This document shows positions 16,965-26,403 of a stretch of 64,000 nucleotides of DNA, in pieces; within the stretch, counting starts at the first letter, position 1; every line of letters begins with the position of its first letter. The translations under genes and the position numbers were made by a program. Under the pieces are notes generated by a model. That model was not told where the DNA came from, searched no databases, and was given only the letters and a program-made list of their open reading frames with translations. The DNA comes from Flavobacterium johnsoniae (GTDB lineage Bacteria; Bacteroidota; Bacteroidia; Flavobacteriales; Flavobacteriaceae): contig NZ_CP103794.1 in the NCBI RefSeq assembly GCF_030388325.1, forward strand, positions 1,612,001 through 1,676,000. The letters run 5' to 3'.

Positions 16965-19013
16965 TTAAAGAAAATCTGCCTCAGAAACTCCTTCGTTAAT
17001 CTTAATATCAGACATTTTAATATCTAATTCGAAACCAACATTCTGGATTAAATTAAAAGGAACTTTAATGCCTTTTACTTCTTTGTAATCATTAAAATTG
17101 GTGATTTGTGTAGCTGATTTTCCGCCTTGTTCGCGAACTTTAGATTCTGCTGTTTTTAAACCAGATTTAACGTCGTAATAATAAGTCGTTTTACCGTCTT
17201 TAATTACATACGCATCGCTTCCGTTAATTGGTTCAATTCCCTCCACTTTCAAATCAGTTCTTTTAACGAGCTGTAATTCTTCAAAAGGAGCAGCGTTCGC
17301 TTTCATTTCTGCTAAATCTGCGCCTTCAAGGTTTTTTCTTTGACCTTGTTGTTCAACATAAGCGCCTTTTTCATTTACCACTTGTTTCATTAAATTCATA
17401 GTTCCCATAGAAAGCGAAACCATCATTTTTCCTTTTGAATCTAATTTTGAAGTAAAAGTCAATGGAGTAGGAGCTTGCGGAATTGTTGTTGAGCCATTCA
17501 TATATAAAGTTTTTACGGCAGTAACCGCTTTTTCTCCGCCAATCGCTTTAATATAGTTTTCGAAAACTGTTTTTGCAGTAATGTCTTTTGGAGCTTCTTT
17601 TTTGGTTGAAGGTTTTTCAACTGAATTTCCGAATTTATCGAAATAAGAAATCGGAATATTTAATTTTTCTAAACTAGAAATTACATCAGAGCCTTTTCCG
17701 ACAACTACAATTCGCATATTGTCCAACAAGAAATATTTGTTGGCAACGCGGTAGATATCGTCAGCCGTTACATTGTTGATTGTTTGGATGTATTTTTCGT
17801 AGAAATCAGCTGGAAGTTTTTCTGTTTCAATATTTAAAGCATAACGCGCAACAGCTTGTGGTTTTTCAACCTGCATTACAAATCTACCGATGTAACCCGC
17901 TTTTACATTTCGTAAAACTTCAGGATCAACTCTTTCTGTGCGGATTCTTTTAATTTCTTTAATAAATTGAACAACAGCGCTATCTGTAACCGTATTTCTA
18001 ACTGCAGAAGAAGCTTTGAATTTTGTTACGTATTTTCCGCTTCCAATGCTTGAATTTGCGCCATAAGTCCAAGCGTGCTGCTCGCGTAAATTCATATTTA
18101 AATAACTATTAAAATCGCCTCCTAAAATCTGATTCGCAATTACAGCAGGGAAAAAATCAGGATCGCTCATTTTTAAATTAACTGTATTGACCAATGAAAT
18201 TTCAGATTGAACTGCATTTGGAACATCTACAAAATCAATTTGCAAATTAGAAACATTTGTCGGATCTGGATACGTATTTTTTGGAGCAGCTTGTTTTTTC
18301 CAGTCCTTGAATAATTTTTCTACAGCGCTTTTTACTTCTTTGAATTTAACGTCTCCAATTACAACTAAATAAGCATTTTCTGGAACGAAATATGTTTTAT
18401 AATTATTCTGAACATCTTCTAGTGTAGCATTTTTCACGGTTTCTTCAGAAAGATATTCTCCCGTTGGATGATTTTTTCCAAAAGCTAAAACATCAACAAC
18501 TCTGTTTGAAATTGCAGGAACACTTTTTTCATCTGCTTTAAGACCTTCTAAAAGTTTTGCTTTTTCTTTATCAAATTCTGTTTGAGTAAAATTTGGCTGT
18601 AAAGCGCCCTCAGCTAAAAGTTCTAAAACGCGTCCAGAATATTTTGACAACGCACTTGCGTAAGCGCCTTGAGAAGTAAAGTTAATATTAGCTCCATAGA
18701 AATCAATTTCTTCATTGAAAGCTTCTTTGGTAGTTTTTTTAGTTCCGTTTCCGATCAAGCTGCTAGTTAATTCGTCAACTCCTTTTTTGTTGCCTTCGGT
18801 AAATGGTGCATTGTCTAAAGTAAGTGTGAAGCTCACTCTAGGCAATTTGTGGTTTTCAACAACTAAAACCTTCATGCCATTTGATAAAACAAAAGTCTGC
18901 GGTTTTTTGATGTTGACTACTGGTGCGTTTCCTGGTTTTGGTTGTGGACGGTCTTGTGCTTGCATAATTCCAGTTACGAATAAAAGGATTAAAAAAGTAT
19001 ATATTGTTTTCAT
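16965..19013 (-). CDS. M16-family peptidase subunit, non-catalytic, with C-terminal LolA-like domain
   Basis: The 682-residue exported protein (signal peptide ending in MQAQ) has two M16/insulinase-like domains. The catalytic HxxEH motif is missing: the matching region reads GVDELTSSLIG, so this is the inactive partner, like the alpha subunit of mitochondrial processing peptidase. The second M16 part has YGANSSIGSG and related conserved residues. About 200 extra residues at the C-terminus (from about residue 475, FENYIKAIGGEKAVTAVK) resemble the LolA/outer-membrane-lipoprotein-sorting fold. It lies 12 bp downstream of its active partner. The LolA-like assignment rests on pattern only. Confidence 0.88.
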   Translation of the reverse strand: MKTIYTFLILLFVTGIMQAQDRPQPKPGNAPVVNIKKPQTFVLSNGMKVLVVENHKLPRVSFTLTLDNAPFTEGNKKGVDELTSSLIGNGTKKTTKEAFNEEIDFYGANINFTSQGAYASALSKYSGRVLELLAEGALQPNFTQTEFDKEKAKLLEGLKADEKSVPAISNRVVDVLAFGKNHPTGEYLSEETVKNATLEDVQNNYKTYFVPENAYLVVIGDVKFKEVKSAVEKLFKDWKKQAAPKNTYPDPTNVSNLQIDFVDVPNAVQSEISLVNTVNLKMSDPDFFPAVIANQILGGDFNSYLNMNLREQHAWTYGANSSIGSGKYVTKFKASSAVRNTVTDSAVVQFIKEIKRIRTERVDPEVLRNVKAGYIGRFVMQVEKPQAVARYALNIETEKLPADFYEKYIQTINNVTADDIYRVANKYFLLDNMRIVVVGKGSDVISSLEKLNIPISYFDKFGNSVEKPSTKKEAPKDITAKTVFENYIKAIGGEKAVTAVKTLYMNGSTTIPQAPTPLTFTSKLDSKGKMMVSLSMGTMNLMKQVVNEKGAYVEQQGQRKNLEGADLAEMKANAAPFEELQLVKRTDLKVEGIEPINGSDAYVIKDGKTTYYYDVKSGLKTAESKVREQGGKSATQITNFNDYKEVKGIKVPFNLIQNVGFELDIKMSDIKINEGVSEADFL

Positions 19014-19025
19014 GATTCGATATTC

Positions 19026-20348
19026 TTAGTTTTGAGATTTAGGAGTAGGAATGTAATCTAAAATTAAGCGCTGATTCGGATTTAAATATTTCTTAGCAAC
19101 TTCTCTAATTTCTTCTCTGGTAATAGAATGATAAATGTCTATTTCGGTATTAATTAAATTAATATCGCCGTAAAGCAAATAGTAAGAAGCAAGATTTTCA
19201 GCAATTCCCTCAACACTAGAATTTGCATTCACATAATTATTATCGAATTTGTTTTGTAATTTTTCGTAGTCTTTCTCGGAAATTAAATCAGTTTGAATTT
19301 TTACAATCTCTTCATCCATTTCCTTTAAAATATCGGCTGTTGTATTTGGAGCCATTGGTAAACCATATAATATATAGGTTCCGTAATCTTCTTGGCTAAA
19401 ACCTACTGCGCCGATTTGCAATGCCATTTTTTTGTCATCAACAATCTTTTTGTAAAGTTTAGAACTTTTTCCATCACTTAAATAAGAAGAAATCAAATCT
19501 AAAACTCTCGCATCTCTGGTTTTCATAGAAGGTGTTCTGTACGAAGCCACAACCATCGGAATCTGAATGTTTGGATCTTCGTAAGTTGCTTTAATCGTCT
19601 GTGTGATTGGTTCTTCGGTAAAAGTTTGTTTTTTAACCTCTTCGCCTCTCGGAATTGGTCCGAAATATTTCTGAACCCATTCTTTGGTTTTTGCTTTATC
19701 GAAATCTCCTGCAACAACCAAAACAGCATTGTTAGGAGTGTAGAATTTTTTATTGAAAGCCTGAAATTCTTCTAAAGTTGCAGCATCCAAATCTTTCATA
19801 GAGCCAATTGTGGTCCATCTATAAGGGTGGTTTTTGAACATGTTTTTCTTAACCTCCGAAAGAATATTTCCGTACGGCTGATTGTCGTAACGCATTCTTT
19901 TTTCTTCCTTAACAACTTCGTTCTGCGTATCTACTCCAATTTTATTGATAATAGGATGCATTAATCTTTCAGATTCCATCCATAAGCCAAGCTCTAGGCT
20001 GTTAGAAGGAAAAACTTCATAATAATAAGTTCTATCATCAGAAGTGTTGGCATTGTTAACGCCTCCATTCGCAGTAACGATTTTCATCCATTCTCCGCGT
20101 TTGATATTTTGAGTTCCTTCAAATAATAAGTGTTCAAAAAAGTGAGCAAATCCAGTTCGGTCAGGACGTTCGTCTTTTGATCCTACGTGATACATTACCG
20201 ATGTAATGACAACTGGCGCAGAAGGATCGTTGTGTAAAATTACATGTAGACCGTTATCTAAATTGTATTCTTCAAAAGCTACTTTTTGAGCATGAGCAAC
20301 TCCGCCAAGCATTAATGCAGCACTTAACATCATTATTGATTTTTTCAT
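19026..20348 (-). CDS. M16-family zinc metallopeptidase, catalytic subunit
   Basis: The 440-residue exported protein has a signal peptide (ending GGVAHAQ) and an intact inverted zinc motif HFFEH (His69, Glu72, His73). The downstream zinc-ligand Glu falls in NEVVKEEKRM. It is a typical M16 peptidase that degrades short peptides in the periplasm, and it should pair with the non-catalytic product of the next gene. The two genes form an operon. Confidence 0.93.
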   Translation of the reverse strand: MKKSIMMLSAALMLGGVAHAQKVAFEEYNLDNGLHVILHNDPSAPVVITSVMYHVGSKDERPDRTGFAHFFEHLLFEGTQNIKRGEWMKIVTANGGVNNANTSDDRTYYYEVFPSNSLELGLWMESERLMHPIINKIGVDTQNEVVKEEKRMRYDNQPYGNILSEVKKNMFKNHPYRWTTIGSMKDLDAATLEEFQAFNKKFYTPNNAVLVVAGDFDKAKTKEWVQKYFGPIPRGEEVKKQTFTEEPITQTIKATYEDPNIQIPMVVASYRTPSMKTRDARVLDLISSYLSDGKSSKLYKKIVDDKKMALQIGAVGFSQEDYGTYILYGLPMAPNTTADILKEMDEEIVKIQTDLISEKDYEKLQNKFDNNYVNANSSVEGIAENLASYYLLYGDINLINTEIDIYHSITREEIREVAKKYLNPNQRLILDYIPTPKSQN

Positions 20349-20411
20349 AGAGATTAATAATTTTATATATCAAACAAAGAGTAGGTAGATCAGAGTTGAT
20401 TTTAGTTACAT

Positions 20412-20419
20412 CAAAAATA
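20412..20419 (-). promoter_or_regulatory. Candidate -7 box of the M16 operon
   Basis: On the minus strand TATTTTTG fits TAnnTTTG, 63 bp before the start codon. No -33 TTG was found at the usual spacing. Confidence 0.4.
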
Positions 20420-20562
20420 GTTTTTTTTAATTACGTATTGCAGATTTGTTTTTAATTTTGAGTTGTTTTAACAATCTTTTACTTTAAATTAAATAGATTT
20501 GTCGTGTAAAAAAGCTTGAAAACCAGTGTTTTTTAGGTTTGAAATATTTTTGCTTTTAAGGA

Positions 20563-20592
20563 TTGCACAGTAAATTTTTAGTTGTATATTTG
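20563..20592 (+). promoter_or_regulatory. Promoter of rplU-rpmA
   Basis: TTG (20563-20565), 19 bases, then TATATTTG (20585-20592) is an exact fit to the Bacteroidota consensus. It is 30 bp before the rplU start, and a strong promoter is expected for ribosomal protein genes. Confidence 0.85.
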
Positions 20593-20622
20593 CAACCTTA
20601 AAAATCAATAAATCAATTTGGT

Positions 20623-21060
20623 ATGTATGCAATCGTAGAGATAGCAGGGCAACAATTTAAAGTAAGCAAAGACTTAAAGGTTTATGTTCACCGTTTAGCT
20701 AACGAAGAAGGTTCAAAAGTTTCTTTTGACAAAGTTCTTTTATTAGACGATAACGGAAATGTAACTTTAGGCGCCCCAGCTATAGAAGGTGCTTCAGTAG
20801 AAGCTAAAGTGTTACAACACTTAAAAGGTGATAAAGTTATCGTTTTCAAAAAGAAAAGAAGAAAAGGATACAAAAAGAGAAATGGTCACAGACAATATCT
20901 TACACAAATTGTAATTGAAGGTATTACTGCAGCAGGAGGAACTAAAAAAGCAGCAGCTAAAAAAGCAGTTGTAGCAGAAGAAGCAGCTACTGAAGAAGTA
21001 GAAGCTCCAAAAGCAAAAAAAGCAGCTCCAAAAGCAAAGAAAGAAGCTACTAAAGAATAA
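20623..21060 (+). CDS. rplU: 50S ribosomal protein bL21
   Basis: bL21 binds 23S rRNA. The 145-residue product has the conserved start MYAIVEIAGQQFKVSKDLKV and the RNA-binding KKKRRKGYKKRNGHRQ motif. The normal bL21 core ends near residue 105. The remaining 40 or so residues are an Ala/Lys/Glu-rich tail (repeats of KKAA and APKAKK) of the kind often seen in Bacteroidota ribosomal proteins. It is followed after 24 bp by rpmA. Confidence 0.96.
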   Translation: MYAIVEIAGQQFKVSKDLKVYVHRLANEEGSKVSFDKVLLLDDNGNVTLGAPAIEGASVEAKVLQHLKGDKVIVFKKKRRKGYKKRNGHRQYLTQIVIEGITAAGGTKKAAAKKAVVAEEAATEEVEAPKAKKAAPKAKKEATKE

Positions 21061-21084
21061 TAACAATATTTAAACTCATACGTC

Positions 21085-21345
21085 ATGGCTCACAAGAAAG
21101 GTGTCGGTAGTTCGAAGAATGGTAGAGAATCAGAATCAAAACGTCTAGGCGTTAAGATTTATGGTGGACAAGCTGCTATTGCTGGGAACATCATCGTTAG
21201 ACAAAGAGGTTCAAAACACAATCCAGGTGAAAACGTTTACATTAGTAAAGATCACACTCTTCACGCAAGAGTAGCTGGAGTTGTTAAGTTCCAAAAGAAA
21301 AGAGATAACAAATCTTATGTATCTATTATTCCTTTCGAGGCTTAA
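21085..21345 (+). CDS. rpmA: 50S ribosomal protein bL27
   Basis: The 86-residue bL27 starts [20 protein letters not shown], directly with the mature-type N-terminus that reaches the peptidyl transferase centre. It has no N-terminal extension of the kind cleaved in Firmicutes. [16 protein letters not shown] is the family signature. It is followed by a strong terminator. Confidence 0.97.
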
Positions 21346-21366
21346 TAATCTAAGATTACTTTTTAT

Positions 21367-21398
21367 AAAAAACCCGTTCAGAAATGAACGGGTTTTTT
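21367..21398 (+). terminator. Terminator of rplU-rpmA
   Basis: The AAAAAACCCGTTCA / TGAACGGGTTTTTT hairpin is followed by a T-rich tract. Confidence 0.9.
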
Positions 21399-21405
21399 GT
21401 TTTTA

Positions 21406-21491
21406 GTCATTGCGAGGAACGAAGCAATCTCATTTGCTAAATCAATCGTTGCGATTATTTTTAGTGCGGTTGATTCGTTCATCGCAATGAC
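21406..21491. repeat. Inverted intergenic repeat, family B
   Basis: The ends are GTCATTGCGA and TCGCAATGAC, with GGAACGAAGCAATCT inside. I recognise this as a widespread Bacteroidota intergenic type. It lies between the convergent rpmA and AsmA-like genes, 32 bp from the palindrome at 21524. Confidence 0.65.
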
Positions 21492-21523
21492 AAGATTGTG
21501 TTCCGAATTTGTTAATAAAAAAA

Positions 21524-21558
21524 AACCTTTGTCAAAGTTTTAAACTTTGACAAAGGTT
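21524..21558. repeat. CTTTGTCAAAG palindrome, copy 2 (possible terminator)
   Basis: This is a perfect 35-bp palindrome with 17-base arms (AACCTTTGTCAAAGTTT and complement) around one base. It lies just past the stop of the minus-strand AsmA-like gene, with an A tract on its left that reads as a U tract in that transcript. It fits a terminator. Confidence 0.8.
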
Positions 21559-21583
21559 GGTGAGTGTTTTTTAATTTGGAATT

Positions 21584-24343
21584 TTATTCGTCAGTATCCT
21601 CAGTTTCTTTCAAATCCTCAGTCTTGCGTCCGACTTTTACTTTAGGATTATCTTGAGTTCCTGTAACCGTTAACGGAATTCCGAAAAGACCAAAAGGAGG
21701 AAGCCCTAAGCGCATTTTTAAGTTCAATTTTCCGTCTAAGCTTGTTGTTCCTTCAATTCTTGGTCTAAAGCCAGCAAATTTAAATTTAAAACGGTCTACA
21801 GTTATAATATTGTTTTTAACGGTAGTTTTAATATCTACTTTAGAAAGATCTGGATTCTTCATTTTTTCAGAACTTGTCTGTTTGCTTACAGCATTAAACA
21901 TTTTTAGTCCGCGAACTTTTACATCTTTAACAGAAAGTGTTCCGCCTCCCACAAGTGAAGGATAAACAGGCTCCATTTTCGAGTTTAAGCGTCCTTTTAG
22001 TTTATAGTCTAAAGAAACAATTCCTTGTGCTTTTTCTGCGGCGCTAGCCATTTTTCTAAAAACTTCAATTTCATTGTAAGCTCTTTTAATGTCAAAATCA
22101 GAAGCTTTTATGGCGTAATCGAAATTGGCTTTTTTAGTTGTTACGGCTTGATAATTGGCATTCATATCAACTTTGCATCCAATTAAATCGAAGCCTGTAT
22201 TTTGCATCGTTAGTTTTCCTTTGTTCATTTTTAGATTTCCAACAGCGCTGTTTAAAGTCAGTTTATCAAAATTGACTTTTTGTACATTTGCTAACAATTG
22301 TAAATCTAAGTTTGTTGGAATTACGATAACTCCAGTTTCGTTTGTTTCTGTTTCTTTTTTAGGAGCAGAATTTTGAGTTTGCGTTACAGGTGTGCTTTCG
22401 GGGGCATTAGACATGAATTCGTCGATATTGATATATCTTGAAGTCACTTTAAAAGAACCTCTTAAAACGCCAGTATTTGTCGTTACATAATTAATAACAT
22501 TTTGAAGATAGCCATTCATTCTAAAATCAGACTGTCCGTAAGCAGCTAAGAAATTATTGAAGGACATTTTATCTTGATTGATTTTGAAAATCCCTTCCTT
22601 AATAATAAATTTCTTTGGAAGAAATTCAGAAGCAATTCCGATATTTCTCAATTCAAGAGTTCCTTTGTTATGTAATTTGCTATAATTTCCTTTTTCGGCA
22701 TCGCTTTGCTTTCCTTTCAAAACTAAATCTGCTTTTACAAAACCATCTAAATCAAGTCCTTTTTGAGAGAATACTTTATAGATTTTGTTGACGTCTAATT
22801 CGCCTTTTGCTTTTACATCATAAGTCAAATCATCAAAATTGCTTAAATCTGCTTCAACAAAAACAGGTTTTCCTTCAAATGTAAATTGCGTTGGTTTTAG
22901 ATTTACTTTCAAATCCTGAAAAGTTCCTTTTTGATTTTCAATTTTAGATTTAATCGTAATATTGGTAATAGGATTTGGATAATAAGGTGTTTTTAAATAT
23001 CCATTTTCCAAATTAATTGTACCATTCGTAACGGGAAAACGCTTGTTCTTTTGGTCGAATATTCCGTTAGTTTTTATGTCGCTAACTAAATTTCCTTTAA
23101 GTTTTATGTCTGGAATTCCTAGCGCATTAATTAATTTTTCAAGATCAATTTTGGCTTTAAAATCACCATTAATGTCTGGTGTATTTACGCCTTTAACAAT
23201 AAACTTCGATTTTAAATAATCCTGATTAATATTTAATGATAGATTTTGAGCATCAACAATTACTAAGTCTGGATTTAGAGACGGAACAGTTGTTTTGATG
23301 TTTAGATTTAGGTTAGAAACAGGAAATGCACTTTTGTTATAATTTACAAATCCGTCGTTTATTTTTACATCCAAATTTAAGTTTGGCGCTAAATTTTGTG
23401 ACGTAATATATTTTCCTTTCAAAGTAAAAAGAAGATTGGTATTCCCTTTTAATTCAGTTTGAGCAAGCCAAGTAATATATTTTGGCGGAAAAGCAGTAAA
23501 AACGTCGTACAGCTTGCTGTTGTCCGATTTAATTACAAAATCCATGTTGTAGCCGTCTTTCAAGATGTCGAATTTCCCTTTAAAATCGACTAAAAGCTGA
23601 TTAATTTTTAAGTTATTCTGTTGGAAAAAGAACGAAAGCGAGTTGATGTTAACTTTTGTAATCAAATCGGCGTCAATCTTTTTATTCATTAAATAAGGTT
23701 CGTCTTCATAAACAATATTTAATTTCTCGATTTTAGCTTTTGAATATAAATCGAAAACGGCTTTGTTTAAATCTCCTTTTCCTAAATAATTAAATCCAAA
23801 GGCATCAAAATGAACTTTTGTAGATTTATCGTCGTAAACAATTTTACTGTTTAATATTTCAATTCGCTCTAGTTTTAAAGCCGTATCACTACTATCCTTT
23901 GCTTTTGAAGTTTGCTCTTGCGATTTGTAAATGTTGTAATTTGCTTCTCCGTTCGGATTTACTTTTACATTTATAAAAGAATCTGATAAATAAATCTGGT
24001 CAATTTTTACTGATTTGCTAAAAATAAGACTTGCTACATTTATTCCAAAAGAAACTTCTTTTGCCGTGATGAATTTTTCATTTTTATATGGAGCAGAGCC
24101 ATTTAAACTTAAATTGTCTAATGTTAAAGTAAGTGACGGAAAGTGACGAAAAAATGAAACAGAAACATCAGAATAATTTAATTCTGCGCTCAATCTTTCA
24201 TTGGCTGTCTTTTTAATTTGTTCTTTAATCTGATCTTCAAAAACGATAGGCGTTAAAAATAGTAATCCTAAAAGAACAGCGAAAGTGATTCCGAAATACT
24301 TCGCAATTTTAAATACGATTGATCTGGATTTACTTTTTTGCAT
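21584..24343 (-). CDS. AsmA-family outer-membrane biogenesis protein
   Basis: The 919-residue protein has a single N-terminal membrane helix (FGITFAVLLGLLFLTPIVF) and a long periplasmic part rich in beta structure. It has the AsmA-type start (FPSLTLTLDNLSLNGSAPY) and the usual closing motif (LGLPPFGLFGIPLTVTGTQ). AsmA-like proteins belong to the bridge-like lipid-transfer group and affect outer-membrane lipid traffic. The tail is acidic (LKETEDTDE). It is 52 bp downstream of miaE on the same strand and could be co-transcribed with it. Confidence 0.88.
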   Translation of the reverse strand: MQKSKSRSIVFKIAKYFGITFAVLLGLLFLTPIVFEDQIKEQIKKTANERLSAELNYSDVSVSFFRHFPSLTLTLDNLSLNGSAPYKNEKFITAKEVSFGINVASLIFSKSVKIDQIYLSDSFINVKVNPNGEANYNIYKSQEQTSKAKDSSDTALKLERIEILNSKIVYDDKSTKVHFDAFGFNYLGKGDLNKAVFDLYSKAKIEKLNIVYEDEPYLMNKKIDADLITKVNINSLSFFFQQNNLKINQLLVDFKGKFDILKDGYNMDFVIKSDNSKLYDVFTAFPPKYITWLAQTELKGNTNLLFTLKGKYITSQNLAPNLNLDVKINDGFVNYNKSAFPVSNLNLNIKTTVPSLNPDLVIVDAQNLSLNINQDYLKSKFIVKGVNTPDINGDFKAKIDLEKLINALGIPDIKLKGNLVSDIKTNGIFDQKNKRFPVTNGTINLENGYLKTPYYPNPITNITIKSKIENQKGTFQDLKVNLKPTQFTFEGKPVFVEADLSNFDDLTYDVKAKGELDVNKIYKVFSQKGLDLDGFVKADLVLKGKQSDAEKGNYSKLHNKGTLELRNIGIASEFLPKKFIIKEGIFKINQDKMSFNNFLAAYGQSDFRMNGYLQNVINYVTTNTGVLRGSFKVTSRYINIDEFMSNAPESTPVTQTQNSAPKKETETNETGVIVIPTNLDLQLLANVQKVNFDKLTLNSAVGNLKMNKGKLTMQNTGFDLIGCKVDMNANYQAVTTKKANFDYAIKASDFDIKRAYNEIEVFRKMASAAEKAQGIVSLDYKLKGRLNSKMEPVYPSLVGGGTLSVKDVKVRGLKMFNAVSKQTSSEKMKNPDLSKVDIKTTVKNNIITVDRFKFKFAGFRPRIEGTTSLDGKLNLKMRLGLPPFGLFGIPLTVTGTQDNPKVKVGRKTEDLKETEDTDE

Positions 24344-24395
24344 AGCGAATTTGTGGTATTAGATTATAAAAATAAAGTCAAAAAACGAGTGTAAT

Positions 24396-24977
24396 TTATC
24401 CGTGAACGGTTTCACTTTTACCATAATTGGTAATAATAGAACCTTCATATTCAATCCATTCTTTCCAGCGTTTGTCAATATCAATGTTGTCTTGATATTT
24501 TCTTGCAAATCCTAGAAAAGTAGTATAATGACCGGCTTCAGAAATCATTAAATCGCGATAAAATTTAGCTAATTCTGGATCTTGAATATTTTCAGAAAGC
24601 ACTTTAAAACGCTCGCAACTTCTAGCTTCAATCATTGCCGAAAACAATAAACGGTCGCAAAGTGCATCGCGACGACTTCCGTCTTTTTTCATAAATTTAA
24701 AAAGCTCATTTACATAATGATCTTTTCTCTCGCGTCCTAAAGTAAGTCCGCGCTGTTTTATAATATCGTGAACCATTTGAAAGTGTTCCAATTCTTCTCT
24801 CGCAATAACAAGCATTTCTGTTACAAGCTCTTCTATTTCAGAATTGTAAGTAACGATGCTAATCGCGTTTGAAGCTGCTTTTTGTTCGCACCAAGCGTGA
24901 TCCGTTAAAATTTCTTCGATATTTGACTCAACGATATTTACCCAGCGAGGGTCTGTAGCTAATTTTAATCCCAACAT
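24396..24977 (-). CDS. miaE: tRNA-(ms2io6A)-hydroxylase-like diiron protein
   Basis: The 193-residue protein has the ferritin-like diiron fold of MiaE, which hydroxylates the isopentenyl group of ms2i6A37 in tRNA. Iron-ligand motifs are visible as EEILTDHAWCE, EELEHF, EARSCERF and EAGHY. The length fits the family. A TAATTTTG box lies 23 bp before the start. Confidence 0.88.
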   Translation of the reverse strand: MLGLKLATDPRWVNIVESNIEEILTDHAWCEQKAASNAISIVTYNSEIEELVTEMLVIAREELEHFQMVHDIIKQRGLTLGRERKDHYVNELFKFMKKDGSRRDALCDRLLFSAMIEARSCERFKVLSENIQDPELAKFYRDLMISEAGHYTTFLGFARKYQDNIDIDKRWKEWIEYEGSIITNYGKSETVHG

Positions 24978-25000
24978 AATTTCCCAGCATTTAGTTCCTG

Positions 25001-25008
25001 CAAAATTA
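25001..25008 (-). promoter_or_regulatory. Candidate -7 box of miaE
   Basis: On the minus strand TAATTTTG fits TAnnTTTG, 23 bp before the miaE start codon. Confidence 0.4.
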
Positions 25009-25090
25009 GTGTTTTTTATTACTAAAAATCAGGAAATATCGTGCGATTGCGCTGAAAAAAGCATTATTTTGTAAGTTGAAACCAATTACA

Positions 25091-26332
25091 ATGAATCAGC
25101 TAAAAAAACTTTTAATTATTGGATTTGTCTGGCCTGAACCAAATTCTTCTGCAGCAGGCGGAAGAATGATGCAATTAATTTCGATTTTCAAGAAAAATGG
25201 ATTCGAAATTACTTTTGCCAGCGCTGCACAAGACAGCGATTTTATGGTTGATTTGTCTGAATTTGGAGTTGCAAAAAAGAATATCGAACTCAATTCTTCG
25301 AGTTTTGATGATTTTATAATCGAATTAAATCCTGATGTAGTTTTGTTTGATCGTTTTATGATTGAGGAACAATTTGGCTGGCGCATTACCGAAAATTGTC
25401 CAAATGCCATCAGAATTTTAGATACAGAAGATTTGCATTCTTTGAGAACGGCAAGACAAAAAGCATTTAAAGAAAATCGAACTTTCGAAATACATGATTT
25501 ATTGTCCGAAGAAGTCGCAAAAAGAGAAATTGCCAGTATTTTAAGATGCGATTTATCTCTGATTATTTCTCAATTTGAAATGAAAATTCTTAAAGATGTT
25601 TTTAAAATTAACGAAAATTTACTTTTCTATCTTCCTTTTTTAGTTGAAAAAACGAATGAAGAGGATCTTTTGAAATTGCCTTCATTTGAAGATCGCAAGA
25701 ATTTCGTGTTTATTGGAAATTTTCTTCATGAACCAAATTGGAATACTGTTCAGTATTTAAAAGAATCTATTTGGCCTTCGCTGAAAAAGAATTTTCCAGA
25801 AGCTGTTTTGGAAGTTTATGGTGCTTATCCGTCGCAAAAAGTATTGCAATTGCATCAGCCTAAAAACGGTTTTTATATTATGGGAAGGGCAGAAGATGCA
25901 AATGAAATTGTTAAAAAAGCAAGAATTGTTTTGGCGCCAATTCGTTTTGGAGCAGGTTTAAAAGGAAAACTTTTAGAAGCCATGCAATGCGGAACGCCAA
26001 GCGTAACAACTTCAATTGGTTCTGAAGCCATGCATGAAGATTTATCTTGGAATGGTTTTATTGAAGATAATCCAGAAGAATTTTCAAAAAAAGCAATTGC
26101 ACTTTATCAAGATGAAAACCTTTGGAAAGAAGCTCAAAAAAACGGAATCAAGATCATTAATAAATGTTACCAAATAAGCAATTATTCAGATAAATTGGTT
26201 TCGTTGGTAAATTCACTTTTAAAAGATTCTGAAAATCATCGATTACATAATTTTATGGGAAATCTGCTTCAGCATCATTCGTTTAAAAGTACAATGTATA
26301 TGTCAAAATGGATTGAAGCGAAAAATAAATAG
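25091..26332 (+). CDS. GT4-type glycosyltransferase
   Basis: The product of about 413 residues has a GT-B fold. The N-terminal Rossmann part includes KLLIIGFVWPEPNSSAAGGRM, and the C-terminal part includes NFVFIGNFLHEPNWNTVQYL and the nucleotide-sugar site region APIRFGAGLKGKLLEAMQCG. The substrate is unknown. The frame opens at TTG 25076, but a TATTTTG-like box lies just before it, so the ATG at 25091 is preferred. No other glycan-assembly gene is adjacent. Confidence 0.85.
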   Translation: MNQLKKLLIIGFVWPEPNSSAAGGRMMQLISIFKKNGFEITFASAAQDSDFMVDLSEFGVAKKNIELNSSSFDDFIIELNPDVVLFDRFMIEEQFGWRITENCPNAIRILDTEDLHSLRTARQKAFKENRTFEIHDLLSEEVAKREIASILRCDLSLIISQFEMKILKDVFKINENLLFYLPFLVEKTNEEDLLKLPSFEDRKNFVFIGNFLHEPNWNTVQYLKESIWPSLKKNFPEAVLEVYGAYPSQKVLQLHQPKNGFYIMGRAEDANEIVKKARIVLAPIRFGAGLKGKLLEAMQCGTPSVTTSIGSEAMHEDLSWNGFIEDNPEEFSKKAIALYQDENLWKEAQKNGIKIINKCYQISNYSDKLVSLVNSLLKDSENHRLHNFMGNLLQHHSFKSTMYMSKWIEAKNK

Positions 26333-26398
26333 TCTCAGTTTTCAGTCGCAGTTTTCAGACCTATAATTACTGAAAACTGAGACTGAAAACTGAAAACT
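26333..26398. repeat. CAGTTTTCAG inverted repeat, possible terminator
   Basis: Left units TCTCAGTTTTCAGTCGCAG are mirrored by ACTGAGACTGAAAACTGA on the right. The element fills the space between two convergent genes and is built from degenerate CAGTTTTCAG units also seen near 11310-11370. Confidence 0.6.
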
Positions 26399-26403
26399 CT
26401 AAA

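Noticed and set aside
20821..21086. Cys/Phe-rich and Ala-rich frames opposite rplU
   Set aside because: Composition is a by-product of the Lys/Ala/Glu codons of the bL21 tail on the other strand.
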